DNA of 64,000 nt from Muraenolepis orangiensis (lineage: Eukaryota > Chordata > Actinopteri > Gadiformes > Muraenolepididae). Numbering within the stretch: the first letter of the stretch is position 1; each line of letters opens with the position of its first letter. Where the stretch lies: assembly GCA_027704905.1 (NCBI GenBank), contig CM051022.1:7956971-8020970 (forward strand), in the 5' to 3' direction. A program made the translations under genes and the position numbers. The notes below the pieces were generated by a model that saw only the letters and a program-made list of their open reading frames with translations, did no database searches and was not told the origin of the DNA. Positions 56,246 to 64,000 of this stretch are shown one piece after another.

Positions 56246-58502
56246 TGGTGTAGTTTTATGTATCGCAAATACCCATTTCTGTCAAATCTGTAGCTATAGC
56301 CCCAACTCACGCAGAGGACATCCGTGTATATAGTGTGATTTTAAATCATTAAACACCCATATTGGATTTCATAAATCAAGACAATTAATTTATTGCACAT
56401 TATGCATTTTAATTGAAACATCTCGACTTTGGATTTTGTAGTTTTATTTTTTTCACTGAAATGTTTTTTTTTTTTTAATATACCAATACTTTTGATTGAT
56501 GTAGGACACTAGCATCACATACATTTTAGCCATGTAAAAAATAAAAAAAACAAAAGTAAAAACAACGACACTGCAATATGCGGCGATACCAACAATCCCT
56601 CTGAAATGACCCAGTAGTTCAGAACGTCCCCGGAGCCCTCCACGACGAAAGGCAACGTCTTGCTTGGTTTTTTATTGAGACCACCGGCACAGTTAAGGTA
56701 CACAAACTACTCAATTGAAACCTGCCAGAGAAGAAGTAAGCCACGCTTTATAGAGACTTGCTTTTACCACCACTAATACACTATAGTTCCACTCGTTCCT
56801 AATGGGGGTTGATGTTGGATGAAAAATAAACGGACAAACTTGTTAAAAAAAAAAAGAAAACAACGACATTTGTGGTTTTACTGGTACTTTGTTTCCTTTT
56901 CTTAAAAAAAAGTAGTAGCATTAGTCACATTAATACAGAAAAAAAAAAAACTAAATGGCACATTGGATTCCTAATTTTTCAAAATAAAAAGTGGTACTTG
57001 AGGAAAATTCTCCTACGGAAGAGGACAAAAGTTAAATAAATTACTACCATAACGTTACATACAAATCTGGAGTAAGTATATACAAGGGAGATATTAGACA
57101 CGGAAAAAAAAAAAAAATCTACAATTCAAATGTTATATTCCAACGAGACAGCAGTAGAACCGTATTTTACATAGCATGTTGTGGATGAGCCTGTGATGGA
57201 GGAGTTGTCTGGAGCGGGTTTTCTTTTTCCCCAATTAAAATTAAGATCAGTGGCAACACATCAAACCAAAAAAAATGTGATCCGATTTCTAAAAATATTT
57301 TATCGAGCTGCCAAATTCCTCTTATACAGATGTTGGGGGAGATGACACACCAGGCCTCGGGAGAAGAATTAAAACCAGTCAACTTACACGGACTGAAGCC
57401 TAACGGACCGGAAGTGGCTGAAGCGTTAACCGTTGATTTTTAACTAGCTTTAAGTCGACCGCAACACGTTTGCTTTTACAGTTGTTGTTATTTTACGACG
57501 GCAAACACGCGGAAATTCCACTGACCGTGTTAAATCATAAGATCGTTGAATAATTCGCTGCGTTTGGTTTTTCCAGAAATTCCTTTTGACTGGCGCTTTT
57601 GTTTAGATTGCGAATCTGACCCTTAAGAAAACCTTCAGGCGTCAACACATGACATGATAGCCTCTCTGATCATATCGTGTGTTTGTCTATTAACCGTTGG
57701 CTTCAATTGTGACAAAGTTTCCCTGCCATTCGGTGAATGTTAATAGTGGTTTTGTAAGACACCGTGTATCGCTGAGCCATGTGACGGAGAGAGGGTAACA
57801 GTCTGAGATACAAGAACCAACAACAATGTCCCACTGGAACGCTCCTGGATCACCGGTGGGGGGCGGGTTCTGATGGCTTTCACAGTATGGCAGCATTGGT
57901 CGACGGTACAAGGAAATATACAAAAGAGAAAATAGGGTAAAAAGAAAATGAATAAAGGAACAAAAAGGTAAATCCTTCATAGTTGGTTAGCAAGGCCTCC
58001 TGTTGCCCAGATCAGGCGTCCATCAGGCAGTGAGAGGCCGGGGGGGGGGGGCAGGGGGGGGGTTCAGACCGGCCGCGTGGTCATGCTGTCACTCGCCATC
58101 CGAAACTCCAGAGGATTTTGTTTAAGAGTAGCGGAGGCTTGGGATTGGTCGCCATGCTTGCACAGGCAGCAGGGAGCTTTGCTCGAGTGGTAGTTTGTTG
58201 ACATGCCGGGTGTGTTGCTGTCTTTATTGGGGTTGCGTTGTGACATCAGGGCGGCACAAAGTGGTCGTCGGGGCGGGGAATTTAATCGCTTTTCTTTTTT
58301 TTTGTGTTTCTAGGAAAAAAAACAACAACATTGAAACACTGACGTGACATAAGTTCGACGCTAGCAACACTGAACCCAGATACAAAAGGCCACGCCCCTC
58401 CCGAGGCCCATCTGGACCCGGGATTGGCTGGGCAGAGGTGCCGCTTCCGCTCGGTCCTTTCTGGTCGGATGGCGCAAGTCCCGCCCCTCCTTTTTCCCCT
58501 TT
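56246..58502 (-). other. Intergenic and probable sbf1 3' UTR
   Basis: A/T-rich with poly-A/T runs. Minus-strand polyadenylation hexamers (tttatt on +) occur, one near 56386. No coding exon is seen between the hAT-like repeat and the sbf1 stop codon. Length of the sbf1 3' UTR is undetermined. Confidence 0.45.
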
Positions 58503-63551
<5,049 letters not shown>

Positions 63552-64000
63552 CTGGAGGCCAGGGGGGACAGAGGGGTCTTATCACACTGGTGTGGAACGC
63601 TTTACTTTTTTAACAATTTTATTTACTGGTCAGGGAAAATGTCCAAAAGTTTGTTTTTTTTTGATTTAAAAGGAAATAGCTAGCCAAGGCATATTGTCAA
63701 AGTATCATTATTATTATATTATAACGTATTATAATGTATGAAAGATGGGTGGAGTTAATATAGAGTTAATACATTCATTATATCTGGATTTTAATGACAT
63801 AAGGAATTGTATTAATGAATGTGAAATATGTTTCCCATGTCTTTATCGCGATGGGTATGGGAGACATACATTTACATTGTCCTTGAACACCAATTGAGAG
63901 AGAGCAAGAGCCCGAAGGGTTAAGTCTAGGAAGGTTAATAAGACAACAGACAGGACCTATTCTCCCCTCTTTAAGTCATGCTCGCTCTGATTCGTTCCTT
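63552..64000. other. sbf1 intron, window edge
   Basis: A/T-rich, no further exon recognised. The next upstream sbf1 exon must lie beyond 64000. Confidence 0.6.

Overview
The window is nuclear DNA from a ray-finned (teleost) fish. Genes have short exons with GT-AG introns, and the introns are full of very long dinucleotide microsatellites, minisatellites and fish transposons (Tc1, hAT, Rex1-type LINEs, tRNA-derived SINEs). The proteins match vertebrate families closely. The unusual load of (GT)n/(CA)n tracts of 100-200 bp recalls cod-like (gadiform) genomes, but that is a guess. There is no bacterial or organellar sequence, no CRISPR array, and I found no tRNA or rRNA gene.

Layout. 0.7-10.9 kb (+): a complete 20-exon slc26a3-type anion exchanger (copy A, 755 aa). 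12.5-22.9 kb (+): a second, tandem slc26a3-type gene (copy B, 19 exons, 711 aa). One of its introns carries a nested transposon: a Tc1 element inside a Rex1 LINE tail. 23.3-28.1 kb (-): cbll1/Hakai, an E3 ubiquitin ligase (6 exons, 478 aa), tail-to-tail with copy B. 28.1-30.5 kb: intergenic, with a LINE fragment and two unexplained coding-like exons. 30.5-50.1 kb (+): ppp6r2, a SAPS-domain regulatory subunit of protein phosphatase 6, with a non-coding first exon, 22 coding exons (898 aa) and a long 3' UTR. 50.1-56.2 kb: intergenic, with two LINE fragments, a tandemly duplicated non-coding unit and CTCF-like motifs. 58.5-63.6 kb (-): the last 8 exons (373 aa) of sbf1 (MTMR5): the end of the myotubularin-like pseudophosphatase domain and the C-terminal PH domain. 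Its 5' part lies beyond the window.

The genes are independent vertebrate loci, not an operon. The two slc26a3 copies should act in epithelial chloride/bicarbonate exchange, cbll1 in ubiquitination and the m6A-writer complex, ppp6r2 in PP6 targeting and sbf1 in membrane traffic. In human, SLC26A3-CBLL1 lie together on chromosome 7 and PPP6R2-SBF1 together on chromosome 22, so the window joins two ancestral blocks.

I built the exon models by eye from reading frame, splice sites and remembered protein families. All phases close without a stop. No clearly novel biological system is apparent. The most unusual items are the nested and microsatellite-splitting transposons, the hairpin minisatellite in sbf1, microsatellites lying against splice acceptors, the duplicated 54-56 kb unit and the orphan exons near 29 kb.
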